Below, piece after piece: positions 1-9,424 of a stretch of 64,000 bases of DNA. The notes below the pieces were generated by a model, which saw only the letters and a list, made by a program, of their open reading frames with translations, searched no databases and had not been told where the DNA came from. Made by a program: the position numbers and the translations under genes. Location: assembly GCA_963777735.1 (NCBI GenBank), contig CAVZRQ010000010.1:77227-141226 (forward strand), in the 5' to 3' direction. The DNA is from ZC4RG30 sp963777735 (lineage in GTDB: Bacteria > Pseudomonadota > Gammaproteobacteria > Steroidobacterales > Steroidobacteraceae). Within the stretch, counting starts at the first letter, position 1, and the number at the start of each line of letters is the position of its first letter.

Positions 1-195
1 GGGGCTGACTTGCTCCACCGGCCGGGTTGGCGGCGCCTGCGGCCGACCGGTGTTGCGCACCAGCTCGGCGCCCGGCTGCGGCTGATCGGAGAAATGCCAG
101 ATGCCGTTGGCATCCTTCCAGCGATACACCTCGCCGGCGGCGAATGCGGTGGACCCGAGCAGGGCGATGGCGGTGATGGCGAAAGCTTTGAGCAT
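1..195 (-). CDS. DUF4124 domain-containing protein, C-terminus beyond the window edge
   Basis: Only the first 65 codons are present; the gene continues past base 1. The translation opens with a signal peptide (residues 1-19, ending AFA) followed directly by the GEVYRWKDANGIWHFSDQP segment, the hallmark of the DUF4124 fold, a small periplasmic domain common in gammaproteobacteria. After it the chain becomes Pro/Arg rich. The start at 195 is chosen because it begins the signal peptide. It is exported by inference; the family has no established biochemical role. It points away from the nitrogen operon and is separated from it by the amtB terminator. Confidence 0.8.
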   Translation of the reverse strand, partial: MLKAFAITAIALLGSTAFAAGEVYRWKDANGIWHFSDQPQPGAELVRNTGRPQAPPTRPVEQVSP

Positions 196-302
196 GATTT
201 TCTCCGCGGAAAGTATCGCCCCCGCCGCGCATTGGCCTTGTGATGTTCATCACATTCACGGGAGCCGATGCCGGGGGCGCGCGATTACCGGGACAGTCTC
301 CA

Positions 303-341
303 CAAAAGAAAAAGCCCCGGCAACTCTGCAGTTGCCGGGGC
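303..341 (-). terminator. Rho-independent terminator of glnK-amtB
   Basis: A 12-bp perfect stem (GCCCCGGCAACT and its complement) with a 4-base loop lies at 314-341. On the minus strand it is followed by CTTTTTCTTTT, a good T tract. It sits about 35 bases beyond the amtB stop codon, as expected for the end of that operon. Confidence 0.85.
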
Positions 342-375
342 CTCCAGGGAAGGTCAGACCTTCCGGATCAGGCGA

Positions 376-1707
376 TCAGTCGTAAGCCCGCTCGCCGTGC
401 TCGGCGACGTCGAGGCCTTCGCGCTCCACTTCCTCGGTCGGACGCAGGCCGATCGTGAACTTGAGCAGGTAGAAGATGATCGCAGTGACCACGCCCGACC
501 AGACCAGCGAGAACAGCACGCCCTCGGCCTGGATGACGGTCTGTGCACCGATGCTCTCGAAGCCGCCTACGCCGCCCAGCGAGGGGTGGCCCAGGATGCC
601 GCAGGACATGGCGCCGACGATGCCGCCGACGCAGTGCACGCCGAACACATCGAGCGAATCGTCGTACTTCAGCGCCTTCTTGAGGCCGTTGACCGCCCAC
701 ATGCAGACCAGCGCCACGATGATGCCGAGGATGATCGCGCCGCCGGGGCTCAGCACGCCGCAGGCCGGCGTGATGGCCACGAGGCCCGCCACCGCACCCG
801 AAGCTGCACCCAGCATGGTCGGCTTGCCGCGGAAGATCCACTCGGCCAGCGACCAGACCGCAGCGGCCGTGGCAGCGCAGACGTAGGTGTTGAGGAACAC
901 GAGGCCAGCACCGTTGTTGGCTTCGAGGCCCGAACCGACGTTGAAGCCGAACCAGCCCACCCACAGCAGGGCGGCGCCGATCATCACGTAGGGCACGTTG
1001 TGCGGGGGCATGGCCACCGTACCGTAACCCGAGCGCTTGCCGACGATCAGGGCGCCGACGAGGCCCGCGATACCGGCATTGATGTGCACCACGGTGCCAC
1101 CGGCGTAGTCCAGGGCGCCTGCCTTGAACAGCCAGCCTTCGGCGTACCACACGGCGCGCGCGATCGGCAGGTAGGAGAAGGTGAACCAGAGCACCGCGAA
1201 GATCAGCACCGCGGAGAACTTGGTGCGTTCGGCGAAGGCGCCGACGGCCAGTGCCGTGGTGATGGCCGCGAAGGTGGCCTGGAAGGCTACGAACACGTAC
1301 TCAGGAATGACCACGCCTTCGGAGAAGGTGGCGGCGTTGGTGTCCGCCCCGATACCCGACAACATGAAGCGGCTGGCGTCACCGATCCACTGGCCGGGGC
1401 CAGCGAACGCGAAGCTGTAACCGTAAACAACCCACAGGACCGTGAGCAACGAGAAAGTAACGAAGACCTGCATGGACAGCGACAGCACGTTCTTGGAACG
1501 CACCATGCCGCCGTAGAACAGGGCCAGGCCCGGTACGGCCATCATGATGACGAGCAACGTGCACACCATCATGAACGCCGTGTCGCCCTTGTCGGGCGTC
1601 GGCGCGGCTTCCTCCGCTCCGGCCAGGGCCGGCAGCGTAGCCAATGCTACGGTCAATGCGCCTCGCGTCCATCGCGAGGCTGTAATCGAGGCGAGATCAA
1701 TGCGCAT
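376..1707 (-). CDS. amtB: Ammonium transporter
   Basis: Inner-membrane ammonium channel of the Amt/Mep/Rh family, 443 aa, which conducts ammonium/ammonia into the cell under nitrogen limitation. Residues 1-31 form a cleavable signal peptide ending ALAGA, followed by about eleven membrane segments. The diagnostic FYGGMVRSKN lies near 64-73. Asp200 and the two pore histidines are present (DYAGGTVVHI, His208; VFGVHCVGG, His358). The ATG at 1707 is preceded by GGGAG on the minus strand. It lies 20 bases downstream of the P-II gene, so the two form the usual glnK-amtB operon, which fits the sigma-54/NtrC signals upstream of glnK. Confidence 0.97.
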   Translation of the reverse strand: MRIDLASITASRWTRGALTVALATLPALAGAEEAAPTPDKGDTAFMMVCTLLVIMMAVPGLALFYGGMVRSKNVLSLSMQVFVTFSLLTVLWVVYGYSFAFAGPGQWIGDASRFMLSGIGADTNAATFSEGVVIPEYVFVAFQATFAAITTALAVGAFAERTKFSAVLIFAVLWFTFSYLPIARAVWYAEGWLFKAGALDYAGGTVVHINAGIAGLVGALIVGKRSGYGTVAMPPHNVPYVMIGAALLWVGWFGFNVGSGLEANNGAGLVFLNTYVCAATAAAVWSLAEWIFRGKPTMLGAASGAVAGLVAITPACGVLSPGGAIILGIIVALVCMWAVNGLKKALKYDDSLDVFGVHCVGGIVGAMSCGILGHPSLGGVGGFESIGAQTVIQAEGVLFSLVWSGVVTAIIFYLLKFTIGLRPTEEVEREGLDVAEHGERAYD

Positions 1708-1727
1708 ATGCGACTCCCAGCTGTTCT

Positions 1728-2024
1728 TTAAGTTGCCGCTGTTCCGGTCTCGCCGGTGCGGATCCGAATTGCCTGTTCCAAAGTACCCACCAGAATCTTC
1801 CCGTCGCCGGTCCGACCCGTTCGCGAGATGTTGGCAATGGCCTCGAGCACCGGGTCGACGATGGAATCGTCTACCGCGATTTCGACCTTCGCACGCGGCC
1901 CGTATTCTGCTTCGTACACCTCGGTCACCGTCACGCCCTGTACCCCTAACTGGGCTATGGCGTGCCGCAATTCATCCAGCTTGAATGGCCGGACGATCGC
2001 AGTGATGATCTTCATGATGTGCAT
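1728..2024 (-). CDS. glnK: P-II family nitrogen regulator lacking the T-loop
   Basis: A P-II signal protein of 98 aa (95 if the ATG at 2015 is used, giving the canonical MKIITAIVRPFK start). The family trimer senses ATP/ADP, 2-oxoglutarate and glutamine status and gates AmtB. The N-terminal strand, the B-loop (TGRTGDGKILV) and the C-terminal IRIRTGE are intact. After TVTEV the sequence goes straight through YEAEYGP into the strand that normally follows the T-loop, so about 17 residues are absent. They include the GFGRQKG entry, the uridylylated Tyr51 and the RGAEY tip that plugs AmtB. The deletion keeps the frame. The position upstream of amtB identifies it as the glnK locus, but it probably cannot be uridylylated or block AmtB in the usual way. 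Confidence 0.9.
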   Translation of the reverse strand: MHIMKIITAIVRPFKLDELRHAIAQLGVQGVTVTEVYEAEYGPRAKVEIAVDDSIVDPVLEAIANISRTGRTGDGKILVGTLEQAIRIRTGETGTAAT

Positions 2025-2112
2025 GTCGCAGAGTGGCGAGCCTTGTTGGAATCCATTGCTTTACGGTCTTGCGAAACGCGTGAACCAACCGGTCCGGCGC
2101 CCAAGTGTGTAG

Positions 2113-2128
2113 TGCAGAATCCGTGCCA
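2113..2128 (-). promoter_or_regulatory. Sigma-54 (-24/-12) promoter of glnK-amtB
   Basis: On the minus strand the sequence reads TGGCACGGATTCTGCA. This matches the RpoN consensus TGGCACG-N4-TTGCA with one mismatch in the -12 element, and GG and GC are 12 bases apart. Transcription would start near 2102, giving a leader of roughly 78 bases before glnK. This is the expected promoter type for a glnK-amtB operon. Confidence 0.8.
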
Positions 2129-2197
2129 CAGGTCGGTGCGGGCCATGACGCCCTCAATGGGCGCAGCAGGTCACGGAAGCGCACAGTTGTGGACGTC

Positions 2198-2227
2198 TGC
2201 ACGAACTTGGTGCACTACTTTGGTGCG
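2198..2227. promoter_or_regulatory. Two overlapping NtrC-like binding sites
   Basis: TGCACGAACTTGGTGCA at 2198-2214 matches the NtrC dyad TGCACC-N5-GGTGCA in 11 of 12 defined positions. A second, weaker dyad TGCACTACTTTGGTGCG at 2211-2227 shares its TGCA. The centres lie about 105-117 bases upstream of the predicted sigma-54 start, a typical enhancer distance. The sites end just before ubiK on the opposite strand. Confidence 0.75.
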
Positions 2228-2238
2228 GAGGGCAGCTC

Positions 2239-2484
2239 ATGAGTGAAAAGTTGGATGTCGAAGGCCTGGTCAGGCGGCTGACCGAGGATCTGCCGGCCTC
2301 CGTGCAGGCTTTTCGCAGCGATATCGAGGCGCATGCCGGCCGCGTGCTGCGCGATGCCACGCGCAAGCTTGATCTGGTTTCGCGCGAGGAATTCGATGCC
2401 CAGTCGCGGGTGCTGGAGCGCAGCCGGGCGCTGATCACCGCACTCGAGGCGCGTGTGGCCGCACTGGAAGAGAAACCGCGCTAA
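2239..2484 (+). CDS. ubiK: Ubiquinone biosynthesis accessory factor UbiK (YqiC/BMFP family)
   Basis: Small 81-aa, mostly helical protein. The sequence matches the UbiK/YqiC family: an N-terminal amphipathic helix (residues 5-40) and a C-terminal coiled coil (about 50-78, FDAQSRVLERSRALITALEARVAALE). In enterobacteria UbiK helps UbiJ in aerobic ubiquinone synthesis and binds membranes. GGAGGG lies about 6 bases before the ATG. It reads away from glnK and sits just upstream of comM, a common neighbour in gammaproteobacteria. Confidence 0.85.
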   Translation: MSEKLDVEGLVRRLTEDLPASVQAFRSDIEAHAGRVLRDATRKLDLVSREEFDAQSRVLERSRALITALEARVAALEEKPR

Positions 2485-2526
2485 CAGGGCAGATAGCCGC
2501 GTAGCCCGCGCGGGCTGCGGGCGCCC

Positions 2527-4076
<1,550 letters not shown>

Positions 4077-4080
<4 letters not shown>

Positions 4081-4592
4081 AGCGCCACCATGTGATCAAC
4101 GGCAGCGGTGATCAGCTCGTCGCTGAGATCACTGCGACCGCCCTTCGGCAGCATGATGCCTTCGCCCGGGCCATCGAAGCCCTTGAGGGCGTGCTCATGC
4201 AGCTTGGCTTTGCCCTGCGCGATGCGCGGCGCCCAGGCCCCGCGATCGCCCGCTTTCGGGGCGCCGGCGATGCCGAGGCCATGGCAGGCCTTGCAGGCGA
4301 CTTCGTAAACTTCGCTGCCACTCTTGAGCTCGACCGCCACGGCCGCCGTGGTGCCCGTTGAGACCGGCGTAATGGCCAACGCGCTGTTATCCTGACCGGC
4401 AACAGCAATCCGGGCGGGAAGACCGATACGATCTTCCACGCTTTCCTGGAGCATGGGGTCTTTCAGGACACTGGCGTTCTGCTCGTGCTTGCCAACATAG
4501 CGAGCCAGCGCGAACACGAGGATGGCGAAGGCCACCAGAAGGCCCAGGACGACGCTGAATATGTTGAAAAAATGGGTGTCTTGCTTGCTCAC
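4077..4592 (-). CDS. Membrane-anchored cytochrome c5-type protein
   Basis: Monohaem c-type cytochrome of 171 aa. One N-terminal membrane segment (about 10-31) anchors it to the inner membrane. After a linker the haem domain begins with CKACH at 100-104; the Met in GIMLPKGGRSDLSDEL near 145 is the likely second axial ligand, which is the cytochrome c5/CycB pattern. The start codon is GTG at 4590-4592. A TATAAT hexamer at 4633-4638 on the same strand could be its -10 box. It diverges from the DUF1592 operon, another set of exported haem proteins. The electron donor and acceptor are unknown. Confidence 0.88.
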
Positions 4593-4695
4593 GTTGGGGG
4601 ATCTCGGTCAGATGGCTTGGAAACAGCCTCGAATTATAGCCCGGAAGGCCCGCTCCTGTGGTTCCGCGGGAACCGATGCCGTGCCTGTTGATCAA

Positions 4696-7128
4696 ATGGA
4701 TATGCGAAACGCCATGAAACCCTTGTTTTTGATGGTCGCCCTCGCGGCGGCCGCTCCCGCGTCTGCCCAGAGTCTCGCCGGCCCCGCCGGCCGGGAAGCT
4801 ACCCGCTGGGGGATGCTCGATACCTACTGCAGCGAATGCCACAACGCCACCGACTGGGCAGGCGGGGTCGCCTACGACACCCTGACCCCGGCCGACGTGA
4901 CCAAAGAAATCGATGTCTTCGAGCACACCGTCCGGAAGTTGCGCGGGCACCTGATGCCACCGCCGGGCAGCAAGCAGCCCACCCAGGCCGAGAAGGACGA
5001 CATGGTCGGCTGGCTCGAGACGCGCCTGGATGCCAACAAGGAAACCCCGCGCGCGCAGTACGTCACCGCGCAGCGTCTGAACCGCACCGAATACGCGAAC
5101 GCCGTCCGCACGCTGCTCGGTGTCGAAGTGAAGGTGAACGACCTCCTGCCGCCCGAAGTCGAGATGGAAGGTTTCGACAACATCGCGGCCTCGCTGACGG
5201 TGTCGCCCGCTTTCCTCGACCAGTACATCAATGCGGCGCGTTACGTCTCCGCGCGCGCGGTGGGCAGCGCCTCGCCGAAAATGGGCAAGGCCACCTACGG
5301 CAACCAGAGCGGTGGCGTCATGCCACTGGGCAGCCGCGGTGGAGTCCGGTTCAAGCATTTCTTTCCGGCCGACGGTGAATACAAGTTCAGCGTGGTCAAC
5401 GACATGACGGGCAGCAGCGCGCTGCCCAATCCCTCGCTGTTTCCGCAGACGGTCGTGATGTTCCTCGACGGCAAGGAAGTGTTCCGTGGCACCTTCGGTG
5501 GCAAGGAAGACCTTGGTCTCGCCGATCGTGAAGGCGTTTCCGGTGGCGCCAAGGTGATGGCGCGCTTCCGCAGCATTCCCGTGAAGGTGCCTTTCGGCGT
5601 GCACGAAATCGTCTTCACCACCATGGAACGCGCGCAGGTGCTGTCCGACACCACCACCGGCGGTGGTGGACCGGCGGATGGCCCTGGCGGTGCCGGGGCG
5701 CCGGCCGGCGGCCGGGGCGGTGGCGGCGGGCCATCTACGGTCGAAGTCTCGGGCCCCTATGGGCCCACAACCTTCAGCGCCGGTTCGACCCGCGACCGCA
5801 TCTTCGTTTGCGATGCAAAGACGGAAGCAGAAGAGAAGCCCTGCGCCGAAAAGATCGCGCGGCATCTGGCCACGCAGGCGTATCGCCGCCCGGCCACCGA
5901 CGCCGATGTGGCGCGACTGATGGGTTTCTATGCCTCCGGTCGCAAGGACATCGGAAATTTCAACGGTGGCGTGCAGGAAATCGTCATGGCGGTGATTTCC
6001 AGCCCCGATTTCCTTTACCGCACCATCCAGCCACGGAAAGACATGACGAAGCCGCAGCCGCTCACCGCGCTGGAACTCGCTTCGCGACTGTCGTTCTTCC
6101 TCTGGAGTGATCTGCCCGATGCGGAGCTGCGGCAGGTTGCCATCAGCGGCAAGCTCACTGACCCTGCCGTCTACGAGAAGCAGGTCCTGCGCATGCTGGC
6201 CGACAAACGTGCTTCGGCAATGGTCACGAGCTTTGCCATGCGCTGGCTCAATGTCGACGATCTGGAATCGCTGGTGCCTGATCCGGAGCTCTTCCGCGGC
6301 TTCACTCCGGCGCTGCGCGATGATTTCTCCACCGAGATGCAGATGTTCCTTTCCGAAGTGCTGCTCGAGAACAAGAGCGTGCTGGAGTTGCTCTCGGCCG
6401 ATTACACCTATGTGAACAGGCGGCTGGCGGATCACTACGGCATTCGCGGCCTGCCAGGCACCTCCTTCCGTCGCGTGCAGCTGACCGATGCCAACCGTTT
6501 CGGGTTGCTCGGCAAGGGCGCGGTGTTGCTGCGCACTTCCTACCCCGATCGCACTTCGCCCGTGCTGCGCGGTGCCTGGGTGCTCGAGAAGCTGCTGAAC
6601 ACGATGACGAGCCCGCCGCCCCCGGGCGTGGAGACCGATCTCAACGCGAAGGCAGGCGCCATGCCCACCACATTGCGTGGCCGGCTGGAGGTGCATCGCA
6701 GCGCCAAGAGCTGCAACCAGTGCCATGGTGTGATCGATCCCATCGGTCTTGCGATGGAGAGCTTCGATGCGGTCGGCGCATTTCGCACGCGGGACAACGG
6801 CATTGCCGTGGACCCGAGCACCGTGATGCCCAATGGCGTAGCCATCAGCGGCATGGCGGCGCTGCACGACTGGATGCTGGCCCGGCCGGATCAGTTCGTG
6901 CAGACCGTGGTGCAGAAGCTGCTGATGTATGGCACCGGCCGCGAGGTGGAGGCCGACGACATGCCGCAGGTGCGCCAGATCGTGCGCAACGTGAAGCCCG
7001 GCGGCTACCGATTCTTCGATCTCGTGATGGGTGTCGTGAAGTCCGATGCATTCCGCCTGCAGGGCCTGCCGCATGTGGAAGAAGGCGTGAAATCCAGCAA
7101 CACCGTAGCGGCCGCCGCCGCACGCTGA
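4696..7128 (+). CDS. DUF1592/DUF1588/DUF1585 exported haem-binding protein
   Basis: Exported protein of about 810 aa. The start at 4696 (MDMRNAMKPL) leads a signal peptide ending ASAQS. A haem-binding CSECH lies at 45-49. The DUF1587-DUF1592-DUF1588-DUF1585 series follows, and a second haem motif CNQCHG near 673 sits in the LEVHRSAKSCNQCHG context of DUF1588. A Gly/Ala/Pro-rich insert interrupts the chain near residues 318-352. Such proteins are abundant in Planctomycetes, Acidobacteria and some gammaproteobacteria, and are nearly always followed by a DUF1552 gene, as here. The substrate is unknown; a periplasmic oxidoreductase role is inferred from the haem motifs. Confidence 0.9.
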   Translation: MDMRNAMKPLFLMVALAAAAPASAQSLAGPAGREATRWGMLDTYCSECHNATDWAGGVAYDTLTPADVTKEIDVFEHTVRKLRGHLMPPPGSKQPTQAEKDDMVGWLETRLDANKETPRAQYVTAQRLNRTEYANAVRTLLGVEVKVNDLLPPEVEMEGFDNIAASLTVSPAFLDQYINAARYVSARAVGSASPKMGKATYGNQSGGVMPLGSRGGVRFKHFFPADGEYKFSVVNDMTGSSALPNPSLFPQTVVMFLDGKEVFRGTFGGKEDLGLADREGVSGGAKVMARFRSIPVKVPFGVHEIVFTTMERAQVLSDTTTGGGGPADGPGGAGAPAGGRGGGGGPSTVEVSGPYGPTTFSAGSTRDRIFVCDAKTEAEEKPCAEKIARHLATQAYRRPATDADVARLMGFYASGRKDIGNFNGGVQEIVMAVISSPDFLYRTIQPRKDMTKPQPLTALELASRLSFFLWSDLPDAELRQVAISGKLTDPAVYEKQVLRMLADKRASAMVTSFAMRWLNVDDLESLVPDPELFRGFTPALRDDFSTEMQMFLSEVLLENKSVLELLSADYTYVNRRLADHYGIRGLPGTSFRRVQLTDANRFGLLGKGAVLLRTSYPDRTSPVLRGAWVLEKLLNTMTSPPPPGVETDLNAKAGAMPTTLRGRLEVHRSAKSCNQCHGVIDPIGLAMESFDAVGAFRTRDNGIAVDPSTVMPNGVAISGMAALHDWMLARPDQFVQTVVQKLLMYGTGREVEADDMPQVRQIVRNVKPGGYRFFDLVMGVVKSDAFRLQGLPHVEEGVKSSNTVAAAAAR

Positions 7129-7146
7129 AGTTACAAGGGAATCCCC

Positions 7147-8481
7147 ATGTTCATTACCAAGAAACATCTTTCCCGGCGCACCACCCTCAAGGGTCTGGGC
7201 ATCTCGCTGGGTCTGCCCCTGCTGGATGCGATGATCCCCGCGGCCACCGCGCTGGCCGCGACCGCAGCGGTGCCGAAGACGCGGGTGGGATTTTTCTACC
7301 TCCCGCACGGCGCGATCATGGACAACACGCCGCTGGGCAAGGAAGTCGATGCGTGGACGCCAAGTGGCGAAGGCGCGGACTTCAAGCTCAACAAGATCAT
7401 GCAGCCGCTCGACAAGTACAAGCAGCAGCTGCTGTCGATCGCGAACCTCGAGAATGCAGCCAGTGCGGGCTCGGTGCACACCATCAATCCGGCCACCTGG
7501 CTTTCGGCAGTGCGGCCGGACAGCAGCCAGGCCGGCGCGCACATGGCCACCACACTCGATCAGCTGATTGCCTCCAAGCTGGGTCAGGAAACCGCGCTGC
7601 CTTCCCTGGAGCTCTCATCCGAAACCACCATCCAGTCCGCCTCCGGTGGCGGTTACTACAGCACCACGCTTTCCTTCCGTGACGATCACACGCCACTGCC
7701 GATGGAATACAACCCGCGCAAGGTGTTCCTGCAGTTGTTCGGTGAAGGTGATACGGATGCGGAGCGCGCGCTCATCTCGCGCCAGACCAGCAGCATCCTC
7801 GACCTGATCAGCGATCGCACCACGGCGCTGCGCAACCAGGTGGGTGCTGCCGACAAACGCGTGATGGAGAGTTACCTCGAAACCATCCGCGAGATCGAGC
7901 GACGTCTGGAGAAGGCGAAGGCCCGTGATCTCTCCGCCATCAATCTGCCGGACGCGCCGGCGGGCGAGCTCGAGAACTTCGGCGAGCAGGTCAACATGAT
8001 GTTCGACCTCATCGCGCTTTCGTACCAGGCCAACCTGACGCGGGTGGCCACGTACATGATGGTGGCCGAGGGCACGGCCCGGGCGTACAACCATCTCGGC
8101 ATCCCGGGTGGCTTCCATGCCGTTTCGCACCACGCCAACATGCCGGATCGCCTGAAGGAACTGACCACCATCCAGACCTGGCACATGCAGCAGTTCGCGA
8201 AATTCATCGACCGGATCGCCGCAACGCCGGATGGCGATGGCACGCTGCTCGATCACTCGCTGTTCATGTATGGCTCGAACATGAGCAACAGCGACCGGCA
8301 CAACAATTATCCGCTGCCGATCATTCTCGTGGGCGGTGCCAACGGCAAGCTCAAGGGTGGCAAGCACATCGTGCCGGCCGAGCGTACACCCGTGGCAAAT
8401 CTCCATCTCACGGTGCTGAACAAGCTCGGGATCGAGCAGGAAAAGTTCAGCAACAGCACTGGCGTTCTCGCGGGAGTATAG
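7147..8481 (+). CDS. DUF1552 domain-containing exported protein
   Basis: Protein of 444 aa starting 18 bases after the DUF1592 gene. The N-terminus carries a twin-arginine-like signal (SRRTTLKGLGISLGLPLL, residues 9-26), suggesting export of a folded protein. The rest matches DUF1552, with the family features RVGFFYLPHGAIMDN near 49-63 and the C-terminal MYGSNMSNSDRHN block. DUF1552 proteins are related to the DUF1501 sulfatase-like/alkaline-phosphatase superfamily, but no activity is known. The pairing with DUF1592 suggests that the two act as partners. Confidence 0.9.
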   Translation: MFITKKHLSRRTTLKGLGISLGLPLLDAMIPAATALAATAAVPKTRVGFFYLPHGAIMDNTPLGKEVDAWTPSGEGADFKLNKIMQPLDKYKQQLLSIANLENAASAGSVHTINPATWLSAVRPDSSQAGAHMATTLDQLIASKLGQETALPSLELSSETTIQSASGGGYYSTTLSFRDDHTPLPMEYNPRKVFLQLFGEGDTDAERALISRQTSSILDLISDRTTALRNQVGAADKRVMESYLETIREIERRLEKAKARDLSAINLPDAPAGELENFGEQVNMMFDLIALSYQANLTRVATYMMVAEGTARAYNHLGIPGGFHAVSHHANMPDRLKELTTIQTWHMQQFAKFIDRIAATPDGDGTLLDHSLFMYGSNMSNSDRHNNYPLPIILVGGANGKLKGGKHIVPAERTPVANLHLTVLNKLGIEQEKFSNSTGVLAGV

Positions 8482-8483
8482 GT

Positions 8484-9419
8484 TTGACTCATTTCCACAC
8501 CAGACGATCGGTGCTGGGTGCCGGCCTTTGTGTCGCGGCCGGCATCGCTTTGCCCGCCCGGGTGTTTGCGGCAGGCAGCGCCGTGGCAACGGTGACGAAG
8601 CTCAATGACCGGCTGCTGCTGATCAGCGGCCTGGGCGGCAACCTCGTCGCGCTGCGCGGCGATGAAGGGCTGCTGCTCGTCGATTCCGGCGCGCCGGGCA
8701 CCACGGACCTGCTGGTCGCCGAACTCGCGAAGTTCGCGCGTGGCGCCAAGGTGCACACCGTCATCAACACCCACTGGCATGCCGACCTCAGCGGCGGCAA
8801 TGACGTGTTCGGTGCGGCGGGCGCGAAGCTCATCGCCCATGCCAAGGCCGCGCAGCGCATGGCCGCCGATCAGTTCGTGCCCGCGGAAGATCGCTACATC
8901 AAGGCGCGCAGCAAGGTGGCCGTGCCCAAAGAGGTTTTCTACTACGGCAGCAAGCCGCTGCAGTTCGGCAAGGAACGCATCGAGTACGGCTATCTGCAGC
9001 AGCCGCACACCGATGGCGACATCTACGTGTACCTGCGCGATTCCAATGTGCTGCTCGCCGGCGATGCCGTGTCGCCACAGGTGGATCCGGAGCTGGCCTG
9101 GTATGAAGGTGGCTGGCTGGGCGGCCGCGTGGATGCGCAGACGAAGCTGCTGACCATCGGCAATGCCCAGACGCGCATCATTGCGTCCACTGGCAGCGTG
9201 ATCTCGCGCGCCGAGGTCAAGACCGAGCGCGATGCCACGGCCACGGCCTTCGAGCGCGTGTCGGAAGCAGTCCGCAAGGGCTGGACCACCGAGGACATGC
9301 AGAAGGGCAAATTGCTTGATGGCCTGCCGCGCACCTGGGCTGATCCGGACAAATTCCTGTACGCCGCGCACAAGGGCATGTGGGCGCATCACAACAAGCT
9401 TTCGCACTCGATCGTCTAA
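8484..9419 (+). CDS. Exported metallo-beta-lactamase-fold hydrolase
   Basis: Protein of 311 aa from a TTG start 3 bases after the DUF1552 stop. RRSVLGAGLCVAAG near the N-terminus looks like a Tat signal. The metal site reads THWHADLSGGN near residues 95-105. The canonical HxHxDH has become HxHxDL, so the histidine that would bind the second zinc is lost. HTDGD near 174-178 and LLAGD near 189-193 keep the other core motifs. It resembles the SoxH/QDE-type MBL proteins that often accompany quinoprotein or DUF1592 operons. The reaction is unknown. Third gene of the four-gene operon. Confidence 0.85.
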   Translation: MTHFHTRRSVLGAGLCVAAGIALPARVFAAGSAVATVTKLNDRLLLISGLGGNLVALRGDEGLLLVDSGAPGTTDLLVAELAKFARGAKVHTVINTHWHADLSGGNDVFGAAGAKLIAHAKAAQRMAADQFVPAEDRYIKARSKVAVPKEVFYYGSKPLQFGKERIEYGYLQQPHTDGDIYVYLRDSNVLLAGDAVSPQVDPELAWYEGGWLGGRVDAQTKLLTIGNAQTRIIASTGSVISRAEVKTERDATATAFERVSEAVRKGWTTEDMQKGKLLDGLPRTWADPDKFLYAAHKGMWAHHNKLSHSIV

Positions 9420-9424
9420 CCATC

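Noticed and set aside
268..1731. A 487-codon plus-strand frame opposite amtB
   Set aside because: The opposite strand encodes a complete AmtB with all conserved residues. The plus-strand translation is Asp/His/Arg-rich and resembles no protein.
4387..7542. A 1051-codon minus-strand open frame opposite the DUF1592 gene
   Set aside because: It is His/Arg/Gln-rich with no motif or signal peptide and mirrors the coding frame of a well-recognised gene. It is best explained as an antisense shadow.
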